From contig VZTG01000511.1 in assembly GCA_013397845.1 (NCBI GenBank), positions 272,940 to 336,939 on the forward strand: a DNA stretch of 64,000 nt, given 5' to 3'. The first letter of the stretch is position 1, and each line of letters begins with the position of its first letter. The notes under the pieces are model-generated. The model saw only the letters and a program-made list of their open reading frames with translations, was not told the DNA's origin and ran no database searches. This document shows, one piece after another, positions 1-12,479 of this stretch. The DNA comes from Melanocharis versteri (taxonomy: Eukaryota > Chordata > Aves > Passeriformes > Melanocharitidae). Both the position numbers and the translations under genes were made by a program.

Positions 1-1899
1 TACATGTGGACAAACCCCATAAAAAGTCATTTTTCCCCTATGCTACCAAAGTTTTTATGAAGTGGAGAGCAGACAGCAGAGCAGGAGGAGGTGAGGTGAG
101 GTTGTCCTGTGCCCCATTGGCTGCCACAGGGCCCCACAGAGCAGGGTATTGCCATGCAGGTGCATGCACTCACTGTTAGTGTGGAGGTGCCACTGGACAG
201 GACAGATCTGGCTCTCCAGGAGCTCCCAAGCATTTTCTCCATCATTAACTTGCTCTTAGAATCACCTCAAAGCCATTCCCTGCTAGTCCACAGACAGCTT
301 TGGGGGACGTTTCAGAAGTCCCTGTGTGCCTTTCATTGCTTGTACCCACCTCGTTTCTGCTTGAACTTGCAAAGCTTCTGGTGCAAACCCAGGGCTTGGT
401 GAAGCCTGAAGCTGCTGCCCCTTGCTGTGACCCCCTCTGGGGGCTGAGCCCCCCAGTTCTGGCTCTGCTGCCTGAAGCTCACACAGCTGTTCACAAAAGC
501 CTTGTGGAAGTCCCATGGGAAGCTGTGCTCCGGGGGCTCAGCAGCCAGCGGGGAACCCTCCTGCAGCAAACATCCCCCCACAGCCCCTTTTTTGGGGGGC
601 TCAGCAAAGGGGGCTCTGGGCTCGCCGAAGATTCGCGAGAACACATGTGTTTGCTAATGAAATGATGACCCAATTACACATTTTGGAGTTTTCCATGAAT
701 GTTTTATTAGTGAGTCATTTTATTAGCTCCACTTCAACGGTAGCTTTTGCATGCAAAATTTAGCAGCTGTCTGATTTCATCTTGAAAGGCTTTGCGATTG
801 CACTGTCGGTTCCTTGACAAAGAGTAGCTGGGGATGCCAAGCAGGCGCTTTCCAAAGCCTTGGGACTTCAATTTGATCCTTATCTTGAAATGAAAAAAAG
901 GCCTTATCCATAGGGAAACCAGAAACTGCCACAAAAGGACGTGGTTCTTCACGACTTGTGGTTGTTGCAAAATTTCTGGGTCTTGAGATTTTCGCAGAGA
1001 GTATCAGGATGGGCTTTTCCTTGTTCATCTCTGGTGTTGTCCTGTATATGTATTATATTTAAATAAAGAAGTGATGGTGTTGGTGGAAGAGCAGCTGAAA
1101 TAAAGCTTCTGCCCAGGGAACTGAGAATTCCCATTCAGGCAAAATAACCCTGATGACTTCAAGGTCCTGGACACTTGTGCAGAAGATGTGAGCAGGATGG
1201 TGTCCTGGAGGAAGTTTTAAAAATTCTCCATAGCAATACACAAAGCAAAATCCTTTCCCTCTCAGCCATTTGGGAATCCATGTCTGAGGATGGGTCCAGC
1301 TGAAGCCACATCACTGGAAGTTGGTGAAGTCAATAGGAGCAATGGTTCATTTTCCTTTGCTCTGGTTTATAGAAAATTTGCTCTCGGTTTCTTCAAGTTC
1401 CTTACTTCTATATTATGCCCCAAATAATGGAAGATCTTTAGTTTAAACATAAGAGAACAAACTGGCTCAAGCATTGTAATAAAGGGAGGGAGGGATGCTC
1501 CATGTTTTGTGCTACTGCAAGGAGGAGAACACACAATTTACTGAATTGAAACAGCAATGGGTCTTCTGACTCTGTGCTCACACCAACAGACAGTGGAAAA
1601 GCAAAGAAAAGCTTGTGACTTGTAAAGGATTTGTAACTGAAGTGATGGGACAGCAAGGATGCTCTGCCCTGCTGCTGCCTCTGGTGAGCAAAGGAAAAAA
1701 ATTCCTGCCAAATACTTACATAAAATGAAATATCTTTTGGTTATATCCTTTTCAAGTTCCTCATTTCCAGGTGGATGAGGCTATGGCAGACAGCTGGTGC
1801 TGTGTGTTGTGCAAGTGTTTGTGGAGCAGCCATAGGGTTAAAGAACAAGTTTGAGAAGCTGGACGCGCTCAAGGGAGACACAATAAAACCACTCTCACA
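1..1899 (-). other. Region downstream of the candidate alpha-oB 3' end
   Basis: No exon is recognised. It is presumed to be the intron leading to exons 7A/8A of alpha-oA, which I could not find in the window. The stretch 640-1010 is AT-rich and unique-looking and might be a conserved noncoding element, but nothing in the sequence alone proves that. Confidence 0.5.
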
Positions 1900-2181
1900 C
1901 TAGAAAAGAGCTGGCACTTTATTAACATTTTGTAACTAATAAATACATTACCAACAGCCAATAAATTATTACAGTAACTAATGCTCTATTAAACCAATGG
2001 ACAGTCACTCTTCGTACAAAATTACAGTTAATACAGTTTGGGCCATCAAACATGCAGGAGAAATGATTCGGCGGGAAACCAGCAAAAGGAAAATGGTGAC
2101 AGCCTCTGGTGATCCTTTGGGAAATGTGATGGGGAGCGGGGAGCCCGGAGGCAGGGTGATGGTCACTCTTCCCTTGTCGAG
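1900..2181 (-). other. GNAO1: Candidate 3'-terminal noncoding exon of the alpha-oB transcript
   Basis: On the minus strand a long pyrimidine tract and ttcag acceptor end at 2182, and about 280 bases later there is an AATAAA (1923-1918). The end is AT-rich with TGTA-type words upstream of the signal and a GT-rich stretch just after it, which is the layout of a genuine cleavage site. Genes for the Gi/o class, including human GNAO1, are known to have a noncoding last exon in the 3' UTR. The donor in or after exon 8B that would join it is not obvious, so an unspliced long 3' UTR is an alternative. The 3' end at 1900 is an estimate. Confidence 0.45.
1918..1923 (-). terminator. Poly(A) signal AATAAA (distal candidate)
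   Basis: Canonical hexamer on the minus strand. It is preceded by AT-rich sequence with TGTA words and followed within 40 bases by a GT/T-rich region. It is the most convincing cleavage context downstream of exon 8B. Confidence 0.5.
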
Positions 2182-3770
2182 CTGAAGTGGGGAAAAGGAG
2201 ATGGGGGAATAGGGCTGAGGAGCACAAATTAGGGACCGGGGTATTTAACAGGGCCATGGCTGGTGCTTAAACAACCCTTTTTGCTTGCACAGCACCACCA
2301 GATTGGTCCAGCACTGGAAAAGCTGGTGAGACTCAGGCACTGCTGAAAATGGTGTTTTACCTGCCACGATCTCTTCTCCCCACCTGGAGCAGGGGCTTTA
2401 GCTCTGGAGCTGCTTGCCCGCACCGCAGTCAGGATTGGGTCTCAATTTCCAAGACACTGGGTGGAAGAGAGCCTGGGGCAGTGAGCATGCAGCTGGCTCC
2501 CAGCCCCTCTACCTCTTCTCCTGGTCTCTTCTCCCTGTGCCTACCGCACCCAGTGTCCATGAACAGAGCTGCCCTCTTGGGGAGACGGGGCTGTTTCTTG
2601 AATCCAGATCCCTTTCCCTCTGCCTGCAGGGAGCCAGCTGGAGGCTTCGGTCCTCCTTTCACTAAGGCATCAGTGTTTAACAGTTGCACTTTCTTGTCTT
2701 TGCACACAAACAAAGATCTCACAGGCTGCTGGTGGGGGCATGAGTGGTCCTGTGCAAAGTCCCTTCCCACAGCCACATTCTCACTGTTAACTATATAGGT
2801 CACGTACCTATATCTGTCAGCATCAATTATCTCGTGTCAGTGCTGGAGCTCAGAAATGACACAGAACCCTCAAGTCTCGGGGAGCCTCGGGGTGTGTTTG
2901 CCTGCTCATTCCTGCAGGGAGGTAGAGGCAAGACCGTGGTCTGCAATTTTGTGCCATTTGGGACCACGTCTCTGCTTTCTCATGTGTGTGCTGGGGATGC
3001 AAGTGAGTGACGGGTCTGGGTGCTCAGGGTGATGCTCAGTAGCACCATCTCTACTGACCTTGATGTGTCCAGTGTCAGATCACTAAGGAGTGTTTTAGTC
3101 TCCTTGGAATGGCTGTGGAGTTTTTGGTGGTAAGCCTGAAGACAAACCTGGCCCATGGAAACACTCAAGCACACTGGCACTAAGCTTCACTAATTGACCC
3201 GACAGACGGTCAGCCTTCTTCCCAGGAGCTCAGCAACTCTCCCTGGCTCCGGGAGACTTTGTGACCACAAAAAGCTTGGGACATGTCACACAAACTAACA
3301 GTGCAGGGTTGGTCCCTTTCCCAGCACTGACTGCAAACCCCCCAGGGGCGATGTCTGCCTTGTTGAGCTGCACAGTGAGGCTGGGCACACAGGGACCTTC
3401 TGGCAAAAGGACATCTTCTATGTCACATCCTGACTTCTTGGAGATTGCACTCCTGGACTGAGAACAAGGTCTGTTCCCTTGCAGGCAAGCACTGGGCTCA
3501 TGCCGTGATAGATTAAACCCACCAGACACATTTTAATATACATTAAAGACGGCCCTCATTAATACTTTTAGTGTCCTGTAAAACAAAATCACATCAATAG
3601 AGGAGGCACGGCAGGCTCCTCCTGGGGCTGCTCTCCCCTCCATGGAGGGACAGGCTGGCCGCCCACCCAGGAAAGCTGGCTGAAGCAAGAAGCTAATTCC
3701 GGTACAAAACTCCTGAGAGAGATGTAGTTGGAAGTGTTTCTGGGCAGGCAGTGGGAACGTGACCATCCAG

Positions 3771-3900
3771 GCGCGGCGGGAGGCGAGGGCAGGGCAGCCG
3801 GGACGCTCCGCGCTCGCAGACGGCAGCGCCAGATGGCCGCGCTGAGCATCCCCGCCGCCCTGCCGCTCCGCCGGGCTCCTCCGGCCCCCTGTGAAAACGA
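3771..3900. promoter_or_regulatory. Compact CpG-rich islet
   Basis: About 20 CpG dinucleotides in 130 bases, in a neighbourhood where CpG is rare. On the plus strand it holds an ATG at 3833 (context ccagATGG) that opens a 28-codon frame closing at 3919. It is too short to be a convincing protein. It may be an unmethylated regulatory islet or a promoter of an antisense transcript. Confidence 0.4.
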
Positions 3901-4327
3901 GACTGTGTGCGAGTTCTAGATGCAAGATTAAAAACTGCCCGTGGCAGTCTGGGGCTGTATTTTAGTGTGCTTTCCCAGTGCGTGGTTATTGCTCGTTCTC
4001 CCAACCAGCCCAGCTACTGCATCCTCTCAAGGAGCTCTGCAGCTCAGCCCTGCAGCACTGCAAGACTTCCCTTGTATGGGTTTCTCTATTTCATTGAAAT
4101 TATTGTTTAAATAAAGAAGCTGTTTGCATTTTTGTGGTCTCATGGCTCCACTCTCGACCCTCTCATTGACTACAGAGCAAGCCGAGGGGGAGCTTCTTCC
4201 TTTTTGCTGCTGTCTGAAGCTCATCATGAGTCACTAATGCTACTTTCAGTGCTGACACCCCTTGGATGCTTCTGCTGCTGGAACAGTGACCTGAGTCGTC
4301 AAAAACCTTCTGCATCCCAAAAAGGGA

Positions 4328-4354
4328 TTTTTTTTTTAAATTTTTTTTTTTTTT
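4328..4354 (+). repeat. Two adjacent T runs
   Basis: A run of ten T and a run of fourteen T are separated by aaa. Confidence 0.9.
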
Positions 4355-7300
4355 GCAAATTCCCACATTAGCTTTGAAGGGCAGCAGGGTGTATACATAG
4401 CTGTTTTGATTTTGTGCTTTAAAAATCTATCCTGCATGCCCTGGTGTGATTTCTGATGCAGCTGTACTAGTTGCAACACCCCTGCTACGTGGAGACTGCA
4501 AATGAAACACAGCTCTGGGTCTCCAAGGGTCTGGATTCAGAGCATGGCAACTGCAAAGCACAAAGGACTGTTAAGAAAAGGCTTTTGAAAGCAGGCGATG
4601 TATTTCAATGTACTTTTTGGGCAACTGCTGCAAGAGTTGCTGGTGTTTAGAAAAAGCATGGGGCAAAAGATTGCCTGTGGAAGGCACATCTGTCAGGAAG
4701 GGCTTCGGAGGATGCAGAAGCCAGCAGTGAGTAATGATTTGGCAGGCGTTCTGGAGACACAAATCTATACGCGGCCATCAAGCGGGAGAAATAGTAGTGT
4801 TTAACACTGGAAGCATTTCATCTTCCAAAGGCTGTTCCCAGCATTTGTCAGTGAATCCTCATGACACTCGAGTGAGGGAGGGAATGTCAGCAGCAGCAGC
4901 TGAGATGAAGCTTTAGACACACAATATGCCAAAGAAAATGAAAGAAGAGGCTCTGTGTGGCAACATTTCCTCCGCTTTTCCTCCCTTTTCTCCCCATGGG
5001 GCACCAGCTGTTGGTGATCACCAATGTGCCAGGAATCTGCTGGCGCTGCAGAGGGGATTTGGACCTCCCAGCTGGCAAAGCTGGGAATGGGTTACCTGAA
5101 TCCAGCCGGGAGAGCGGTAAAAGTGCACTGAGCCAGCACTGGCCACTTGACTGCATTTGGCAGTGTTTGGAGTTGAGTTAATTTAAATTGTCTTTACCAA
5201 AATATTCCTGTGTGCTTTATGCTGGGAGCTCACAAAGCCTTGGTGTGGTGCTGCCTTCCCTGGGAACAGCTTCTGTTACTAATTTGCTCGGATAAAACAT
5301 CATTCACAGCAAGGGGTGGGAACAGAAAATCTCTAATTCCAGTGCTTCTGATCAAACTCTTTGTACAGAGCTTAATAAAAGACCTGCATCCCTGCCAGCA
5401 CCAGCCATCATCACTCTGGGTCCAGTGGTTACACACTTTACGTACCAAACGTAACCAATGTGGTTTTTCCGCCCTGTGTTTGACACAACACCCACGTGGA
5501 TGCTGGATATTACTGCTGGGGCTCAGACAAGATGGGTGGGTGGGCTGTGGCATGAGGAGCAGAGAGGAGCTCCTGGTTTTGCTGGCCAGCTCTTAGTGGG
5601 AGCCGATGTCATTGGAGGCATTTTAAGGCTGAGATGGTGAAGAGAAAGGTGGGTACTGGCTTGTGCCAGAGCAGGGGAGGCAGGGAGCTGTGTTATTGCT
5701 GTTAGTGCCCAGCAGAGCAGCAGCAGGTCCCTGCTGTACAATAGCAAATGCATCATGTAATGCTGTTTAGGGGTTACTGACAGTTACCAGCCATGCTGGG
5801 CTGCAGCTGGTTGGATGGGTGACTGACACCTCCATTTCCTCTGCAGGCCTTCCCTGCTTGCCCCAGGGTGCTCCTGCTCACATCCCTGCCTGGGGATTTG
5901 TCACAGATGTCCCACAAACACTGTCCTGGCAGAGCACAGCCTCTGATGGGGACTCCCCTCTGGCTCCCAGGTGCCCTTCTCTTCCATCCTCCCTGCTGTC
6001 TCAATCTGCCTCATCTCCCTTCTGCAACTTCTCTCCCAAAACATTCCCTAATCCTCTCCCACTGTCCTCTCCCTCCTGTGCCACCATACGTGTTCCTGTC
6101 ACTGCCTCCTGCACACTGACGCTCACCTGGCCCTTTCCCTTTGGGCTGTGCTGCTCTGGGCTGCTCTCACACCATCTCTCCTAAATGGGCACAGTGACAA
6201 GGGATATTGTCCCTCTCAACCACAGCCCTGAAGAGACCTCCTGAGACTTGAAAGCCACTCCTAGATCAGGCTCCCAAGAGAGGACAGTTGAACTTTGGGC
6301 CAGCCTGGAAAGATTCCTGTTTTCCAAGATAATGGACTTCTAAGAGAGGCAGAGAAGAGGCAGGGATCAACACTGCCTACCTGCGCTCAGGTGAGGTGGG
6401 CCTTGAGTGGGACTTCAGAGGTGGTTGTCTCATCCAGACAACAAACAAGCTTTTGGGCTGGACTTCTAAGAGTCCCTCCACGTCCACAGAGGTGACACCC
6501 CACCTCTCACATTCCCTTCTGCCTTCGACCCAGCAGCACCCAGAGTTCTTGGTGATGGCAGGCAGGCGGCCACATGTACCTCAGCCCACCTCCATTTGTC
6601 CTTCTCTCTGAGCTCCCAGTTTTGCTGTGCTGGGTGCTATGCTCACCCTTCCCACTCCTCTCCCCTGCCCTTCCTTCCTTCTTTCTTTGCACTTTTCCTT
6701 CCTATTCCATCACTTGACTCAAATCAGCTCCCTGAGCTCTCCTTTGCCAGTGTTAGCCATCCATCTCAATATAGATACTGGTGAAGAGGTGCCCTGACTG
6801 GAGACACCAGCCCTGGAGCTGTCTCTCTGGCATGCTCAGGCAGGAGGTGACACAGGAAAGCCACTGGCTTGCGCTCAGCCAAGGAGGCTCAGAGCACAAG
6901 GCTGGGCTTCTCAAGGGCTTTAGATGCCCAAGGGGCAATGAAGGGCCACAAGGCTCTTGCACACTTTGCTGCCCCCCCAAGCAAGGGGAGGTTTCCCAAA
7001 GCACCTCTCCACATATCGCAGGCACTTGAAGGTCAGACTCTGCCTACAAGAAGCCAGGGCTAAATATGTTTTGTTCACCCCAGCATTTCAAGGCTGAAGT
7101 TTGGAAAGCGATGCTGTGTGTTTGCAGGAGCATCACCTCTGCTGAAATCACTAAGGCTGTGGGGTGCTGTGGGAAAGGTCCCCAGGCTGGATTCCCTGTC
7201 AGGATGCCACCGAGTGTGGGGTCCCCATCAGGACACCATTCCCGGGGCATCTTCACTCCCTACACTCCAGGGGTCCCAGCCCAGCGCCTCCATGGCCTCC

Positions 7301-7742
7301 ATGGAAGTGCCTCAGAAATGGGTTACAGCAACCACTAGATAAATTTTATCATTAATTTTGAAAAACTTGAGGTAAAACTGCTACCAGTAATGAATGCTTT
7401 TAGACAAGGCTTAGTAGGCTTTGTTACTGTGTCCCTGTTACTCAGACACCAGCAGAACTCGATATGGCTGTTTCACTTGTTCAAATAGCTGTCTGGAAAA
7501 AAGGAGAATGTACAAATCCAAGCTGTGGTGGCTGCATTCAACACCAAACCCTCCAGTATTGGGGTCAGAACTGGAGCTGTAAGGTACCCTCAAAATGATC
7601 AGGTTGTATATAGCACTTCCCAAAGGAACAGTGTTAAAAAAAAAGGCAAATAACCAGGAGAATGAACAATATCCCTTAATTTTCAAGGCAAAAAAAAGTT
7701 TTGGTTCCAAACTACACTGTTCCTGACCAGTATTTTAAGGCT

Positions 7743-7748
7743 TTTATT
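7743..7748 (-). terminator. Poly(A) signal AATAAA (proximal candidate)
   Basis: Minus-strand hexamer 329 bases past the exon 8B stop codon. A GTGTAGTTTGG-like stretch and a T run follow it. If used, it gives a short alpha-oB 3' UTR. Confidence 0.35.
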
Positions 7749-8076
7749 CTTTTCCCTGTTTAAAACTGAAGTATTTTTGTCTTTTGGCAGTTGAAATGCA
7801 CTTTGTGGGAAATGCGTTAGCTCCCTGCACAACACTGTGAATTGGAACGGAGGAGTAGAATGGGGCAGCAAGGGAATGAACCAAAAATGAACCAAAATAA
7901 AATAAAATGGGTCTGGGGAAAGCAGAACTTGCTGCAGTTTTCTGGGACAGGAGGAGGGAATTATGTATTTCTTCCTCGTCACCTTCTGAGGAGGAAAAAA
8001 CAAGGAAAGGGAGGACCTGTCCGCAGGACTGGAGGATACTCCAGGCAGGTGCCAGGAGAGGAGGGAGGAGGGTGCT

Positions 8077-8264
8077 TTAGTAGAGTCCACATCCCCGCAG
8101 GTTGTTGGCGATGATGACATCCGTGACAGCGTCGAACACGAACTGGATGTTGTTGGTGTCGGTGGCGCAGGTGATGTGAGTGTAGATCTCCTTGTTGGCC
8201 GACTTGTTCTTGCTCTCGTACTGAGTCTGGATGTAAGCCACTGCCTCCGTGAAAGCGTTGGGGC
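8077..8264 (-). CDS. GNAO1: GNAO1 terminal coding exon 8B (residues 293-354 and stop)
   Basis: After a ctcctgcag acceptor this exon completes Gly293 and encodes 61 residues before a TAA stop. It begins PNAFTEAVAYIQTQYESK, contains TCATDTNNIQ and ends IANNLRGCGLY. TCAT (324-327) is the G5 motif contacting the guanine ring. The last helix is the main receptor-contact surface. Cys351, four residues from the end, is the cysteine ADP-ribosylated by pertussis toxin in the Gi/o class. AFTEAVAYIQ and IYTHITCAT match alpha-oB; the alpha-oA exon has TYEDAAAYIQ and IYCHMTCAT. The reading frame upstream of the acceptor is intron. Sequence left of the stop is 3' UTR or intron, depending on whether the transcript is spliced to the candidate exon near 2.0 kb. 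Confidence 0.98.
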
Positions 8265-11200
8265 CTGCAGGAGAGCCGAGAGGAAAGGAAAAACACTGGG
8301 TTAAAGCAACCCCGTAACGTGAAGTCGGCAGGGTGCCCGCAAACACCCCGTTGTGGGGACGTGGGGAGCTCCTGCGGGGCCGCTGCAGCCCAGGCGCCCC
8401 CTCTCCATCTCAGGGATGGGCACTGTTACCAGCCAGGATTGCTGCCAGGCAGGAGATGCTCCCTGACTGGCAGCTCAGCTGTATTTTTATTCTGAGTTGC
8501 TGTTTATAGTCTATAGAGATGAAATGGATGAGGCGGCTGAGTGTTAAACAGGCTATGATGGAAGAAATTCCACATCATGGTGACAGAAAAGAGAAGAAAC
8601 CTGCCAGGAATGCAGTAAGTGCTTGACCTAGGGAAAAGGCTTAACTTTTTTCCTTTTTTAGATTTTTTTTGATTAAAGCTTCAGTTTTTGATGGAAGAGT
8701 TAACATGAATTGAGGGCAGTATTGGTAGCTGTGCCCTCCTTTCCCTAAATCATTAAGAGAAAGGGACATGAAAAGATCCAGTCTCTGTTACAGGGAAAAG
8801 TGGGCTTTTCTCAAAAAAAACCCCAAAACCCAACAAAAAGGCTGATACAGAATGTCCCTTTTTTTTTAGGAATTAGGATTGCAGTACTCTCTGCTAGAGC
8901 CATGGCTAAAATCACACTGTGAGGAGTTTCTTGCTTTGGTATATAGAGATATCTGTGCCAAACCTCATCAACCCTCAAATTTTGTGTTAAAAAAAGCTTA
9001 GAAGGAGTCATGCAAATGAATAGAGCCTTTCTCCTCTGGCCAGCTCTGACCCTGCTCACACACATGGCTCCACTTGGGCACCTGCTTAAGGCTGATGAAG
9101 GCTCTGGCTGGCCTGGAGTGCAGCTCCCAGCACTGCCAGACCCCCAAAAGGCTCCACAACAATAACACTGCTACTGCTTTTTGGTCCCTTTCTCTCCATG
9201 ATGCTTTACTGATGGGAAATGCTGTTATTTGCTAGAGAGAAGCTTACTGGGGCTGGAGATGTGCTGTGGTGGAAGGCAGCTGCTCTGGGAAATCCCACTT
9301 GCACACAAATGCACTGCTGGTTGAAGACACAAGTTCATGAAGACCATGGAACTTGAGAATATGCTTGAAGTAAGAGAAGCAAAGTTTTTTCTAGGAGTAG
9401 ATTCTTGCATGAAGAGCTGTGTAAAGAATCAGTTCCATATGCTGAGCACAACCAGCAGGGTATTTTATGAACAGGAAGTTGGTTGTTCAAAGACATGAGG
9501 ATTTAGATGCTTGATTCTGTCTAGGAGAGCAGGGAATCACTAATGCCAGCTTGGTTTAAAACCAGCCATGGATTCTGCTGCTGCTTTACTAAGTATTGTG
9601 GATTAGTTAAAAGCATGAGTGAATTAAGGGGATGGAAACAGTGCTCCAGCAAACAGCAGGCAAATTTGTGGATGCAGTCTTCTAATAATTCCCTGTCAGC
9701 AGAACTAATGGACATCAGAAATTTCATTTCATTAAAAGCATTTTGTGAAACCTATTTGTGATGTTGAAAGTCTGCTTGTTCAGTTTATAGGCTTTTATCA
9801 AATAATTCTTTTTAACTCCAGGGCAACATTCTAATAATGTTGCTTTTGCATGAGGCCACGAGGGCTTCATCCTGTGAGCTGGGGCCAGCAAAGCTGGGGT
9901 GAGCAGGCTGAAGTGTGTGCTTGGGTCTAAAGCCTGGGCTGAATGTTAGCACAGCTAACTCGTAACAGCATTGCTGAACACCTGGGGGTGAGATACTCCT
10001 CAGATCCCTGTTGGATGAGTAAAAGGACTTTCCGCGGTCAGACTTCCTGCCCTCTCTGATGGCACAAGAGAGACAGGAGATTTGTTGAGGATCTCTGGCA
10101 TTGTGAGAACTCCCAGCTTCTAGGAAAGCATCTTGAAGGAATTTGGAGCACCTCTGGGGTCCCCTGACACTTGGGGAAGATTGGCTTGGTTCACTTGCGG
10201 CTGAAGTGCTCCAGACAGAAGCTTTGTTTTCCTCTGTTTAATCAGCCAAGAGCTTAGCTTGTGTATGAGTGTCTGCATCCCCACTGAACTTCCCTCTTGG
10301 GCTGGGACAGCTTGGGAAGGAACACATAAAATGACATTCCTTCTTGTTCTAGTCTCTCTGGCATCAGGGGTTCTGTAAGAATGCTATTTCAGTGAGGTTT
10401 CTGGGAGAGAACAGTGAAGATCTACAAAACCAGGGGCACAAAATGTGATCAGGAAGGAGTGAGAGGTGAAGGTTTGCTTCACTGAGAAAAGGAAAGGGAA
10501 GAGGACATGACAGAAACCATTCAGTATACAGAAGCACTGCTATAAAGAAGATGGTGATGAGCTGCTCTACAAGCCATCCAAAAGCAGCAATCTAATTTGC
10601 AACCAGGAAAATCTGGGGTAGGCATTATTGTGAGCTTTCAGCTGTAGAGACTGAAATTTCCATGATTAGATCTTTTCAGACAAATGTGTCAGGAATATGT
10701 TAGTTCTGTCTGGACCAAGCAGATGAGTAGATGGCTGAAATGTGCTGGTAGTGACAAACACCAAAATCTTCCCCGGAGAGGAAGCCTGCAGATGTTCTGA
10801 ATTCAGCTGTAGTCATTCAGCTCCATGGCCACAGACCATTCAGCCCAAAGCAGCAATGAGGGATCACTTTTGTCTATTCACAGTGAAAAATCAAGTGCTC
10901 AGAGATAAGAAGCTCTGGTAAATAATTTGTTGGCCTGCCCAGAACTGTGACACTCCTGGTGCTCCTGGTTCACAACTGTGTTTCCTGACAAAGAGATTGG
11001 CTTCTCTGTCTGTCGGCTTGATTCATCTGGATGTCTCCGGTGAGTTTAAATAATTCATGACGATAAAAGTTTATTTTTGTGCCATCTCGGAATGGTAATG
11101 AGGGTTTGTGGAAGCTGGCGAGATGCAGAGGGAAGCAGCAGGGTGCAGCTGCAGCCTTTGCATGGGTGATGTATTCCCATCATTAGCGGGTCAGATGCCA

Positions 11201-12270
11201 GGCAGGCAGCAGGAGTGGGGGCTTCTTGCACACTGCCCATCCCAGAGCTCCTGCTCTCACCTCCACGGATCACCAAGGCCTCCTTCTTCCCAGCCAAGCT
11301 CAGGGCATGGCTCACTGTGGCTCTCCTCTGCCTGCACTATGGGTTAAGAGGTGTGTGTAGACCAGAAAATGAAACACCTTGTTTTCTACCTGCATTTAAC
11401 TGGAAGTGTTTTCATGTCCAGACACTTGATGTCAGCACACCTGAGAGCAAAACTAGGGACTCCTCAACTAATGTGATGAAAATGTGTTGCTTGAGCTGAA
11501 GCAGCCAAGCTGTGAGACCTGCTGTCTGCATACTGGAGGGCTGATCATGGAATCATAGAACAGTTTGGGTTGGAAGGGATCTTTAAAGGTCATCCAATCT
11601 AAACCCCCTGCAGTGAGCAGGGACATCTTCAACCAGGTCAGGTTGCTCAGAGCCCCATCCAGCCTCGACATGAATATTTCCAGGATTGTGATAATTCTAC
11701 ATTCCTGCAGTGCCTGGAAGTGTGGAAAGTGGCCAGGAACTGCGGAGGGATTCTTTTTGTGGCCATAAGGGAACATGGTTGGGCATGAAAGAACAAAGCT
11801 CTACTCTGGCTGAGGACAGCCTAACAAACCCCGTGTGTTGGTCTCCTGGAGACCAGTCACCCATTGGTTATGCTCACTGCACCTTTCTGAGAGACCTGCA
11901 AGAAGGTTCATGCTCCTGTGTGACACAGGGAGCCAGAGCACACTGGTTTGGGGAGTGCACAGCGGCCCCACACCTGCAGGTGCTGGCTTGGCATCAAACC
12001 CACCGGTGAGGCGGAGATCAGACACCCTGCTCAGTGGTGGTGGCCCTCTGCCAGCAAAGAACTTGGGTCAAGTCATCCTCTCACTTTAAGTGGACCATGG
12101 TGGGGGTGATCCTTTGGCACTTACTGAAATAAAACCTGTAGTGAAGCCAGTGGCAGCTCTAGCTCTGCATTTTTAGCCTCATTGCCGTGATACACTACAG
12201 CATCAGCCTGGCTGGGGAGCGCTCTGTGGCCCTTTGCTAAGCACTCCTGTACAGCCACTTTTCTCATTAC
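8265..12270 (-). other. GNAO1: GNAO1 intron between exons 7B and 8B
   Basis: The intron has a gtaatg donor at 12270 and a ctcctgcag acceptor at 8265. It carries one degraded CR1 fragment (11545-11715). No copy of exon 7A or 8A was found in it by reading for the expected NKKD- and TCAT-coding text. Otherwise it is unremarkable low-copy sequence. Confidence 0.9.
11545..11715 (-). mobile_element. CR1 LINE 3' fragment
   Basis: It starts with the typical inverted tail (aatcatagaa), followed by the family phrase ttgggttggaagggatctt, then agcagggacatcttc and the gttgctcagagccccatcc block. The tail is at the left, so the element is on the minus strand. The right side decays into unrecognisable sequence. 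CR1 is the dominant avian retrotransposon, and nearly all copies are 5'-truncated. Confidence 0.92.
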
Positions 12271-12424
12271 CTGTGTACTCAGGAAAGCAGATACTCAGTG
12301 GAGATTTCTTAATTTTCTCCTCAAATATGTCCTTCTTGTTTAGAAACAGGATGATAGATGTATCTGTGAACCATTTGTTGTTGCAGATGCTGTCAAAAAG
12401 CTTCAGAGATTCGTGCATGCGGTT
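12271..12424 (-). CDS. GNAO1: GNAO1 alternative exon 7B (residues 242-293, alpha-oB form)
   Basis: This 154-nt minus-strand exon begins after a ctattgcag acceptor and ends at ACAG/gtaatg. It reads NRMHESLKLFDSICNNKWF, then TDTSIILFLNKKDIFEEK, then IKKSPLSICFPEYTG with the last Gly codon split. NKKD (270-273) is the G4 motif that selects guanine. Lys249, Trp259, Thr261, Ile274 and Glu276 are the residues I remember for the alpha-oB alternative; the alpha-oA exon instead has Met, Phe, Ile, Leu and Gly there. Ser285 replaces the Thr usual in mammals. Glu246, contacting switch II, is conserved. No 7A copy is seen between exon 6 and this exon, so 7B is the first alternative exon reached by the polymerase here. 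Confidence 0.97.
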
Positions 12425-12479
12425 CTGCAATAGAACGGAAAGATCACATCAGGCCAAAGCCAGCGACCCAGGGATGTTC

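Larger units (their letters stand above)
2182..8076 (-). other. GNAO1: Exon 8B 3' UTR and following noncoding sequence
   Basis: The part nearest 8076 is 3' UTR. The remainder is either 3' UTR or an intron leading to the candidate terminal exon. It contains the CpG islet at 3771-3900, T runs at 4328-4354, and polypyrimidine-rich plus-strand stretches at about 5955-6120 and 6590-6710. No coding exon of the alpha-oA form is visible. Confidence 0.7.

Noticed and set aside
1..8076. Search for alpha-oA exons 7A and 8A
   Set aside because: The text expected for the NKKD-, TCAT- and RGCGLY-coding regions was found only once each, in exons 7B and 8B.
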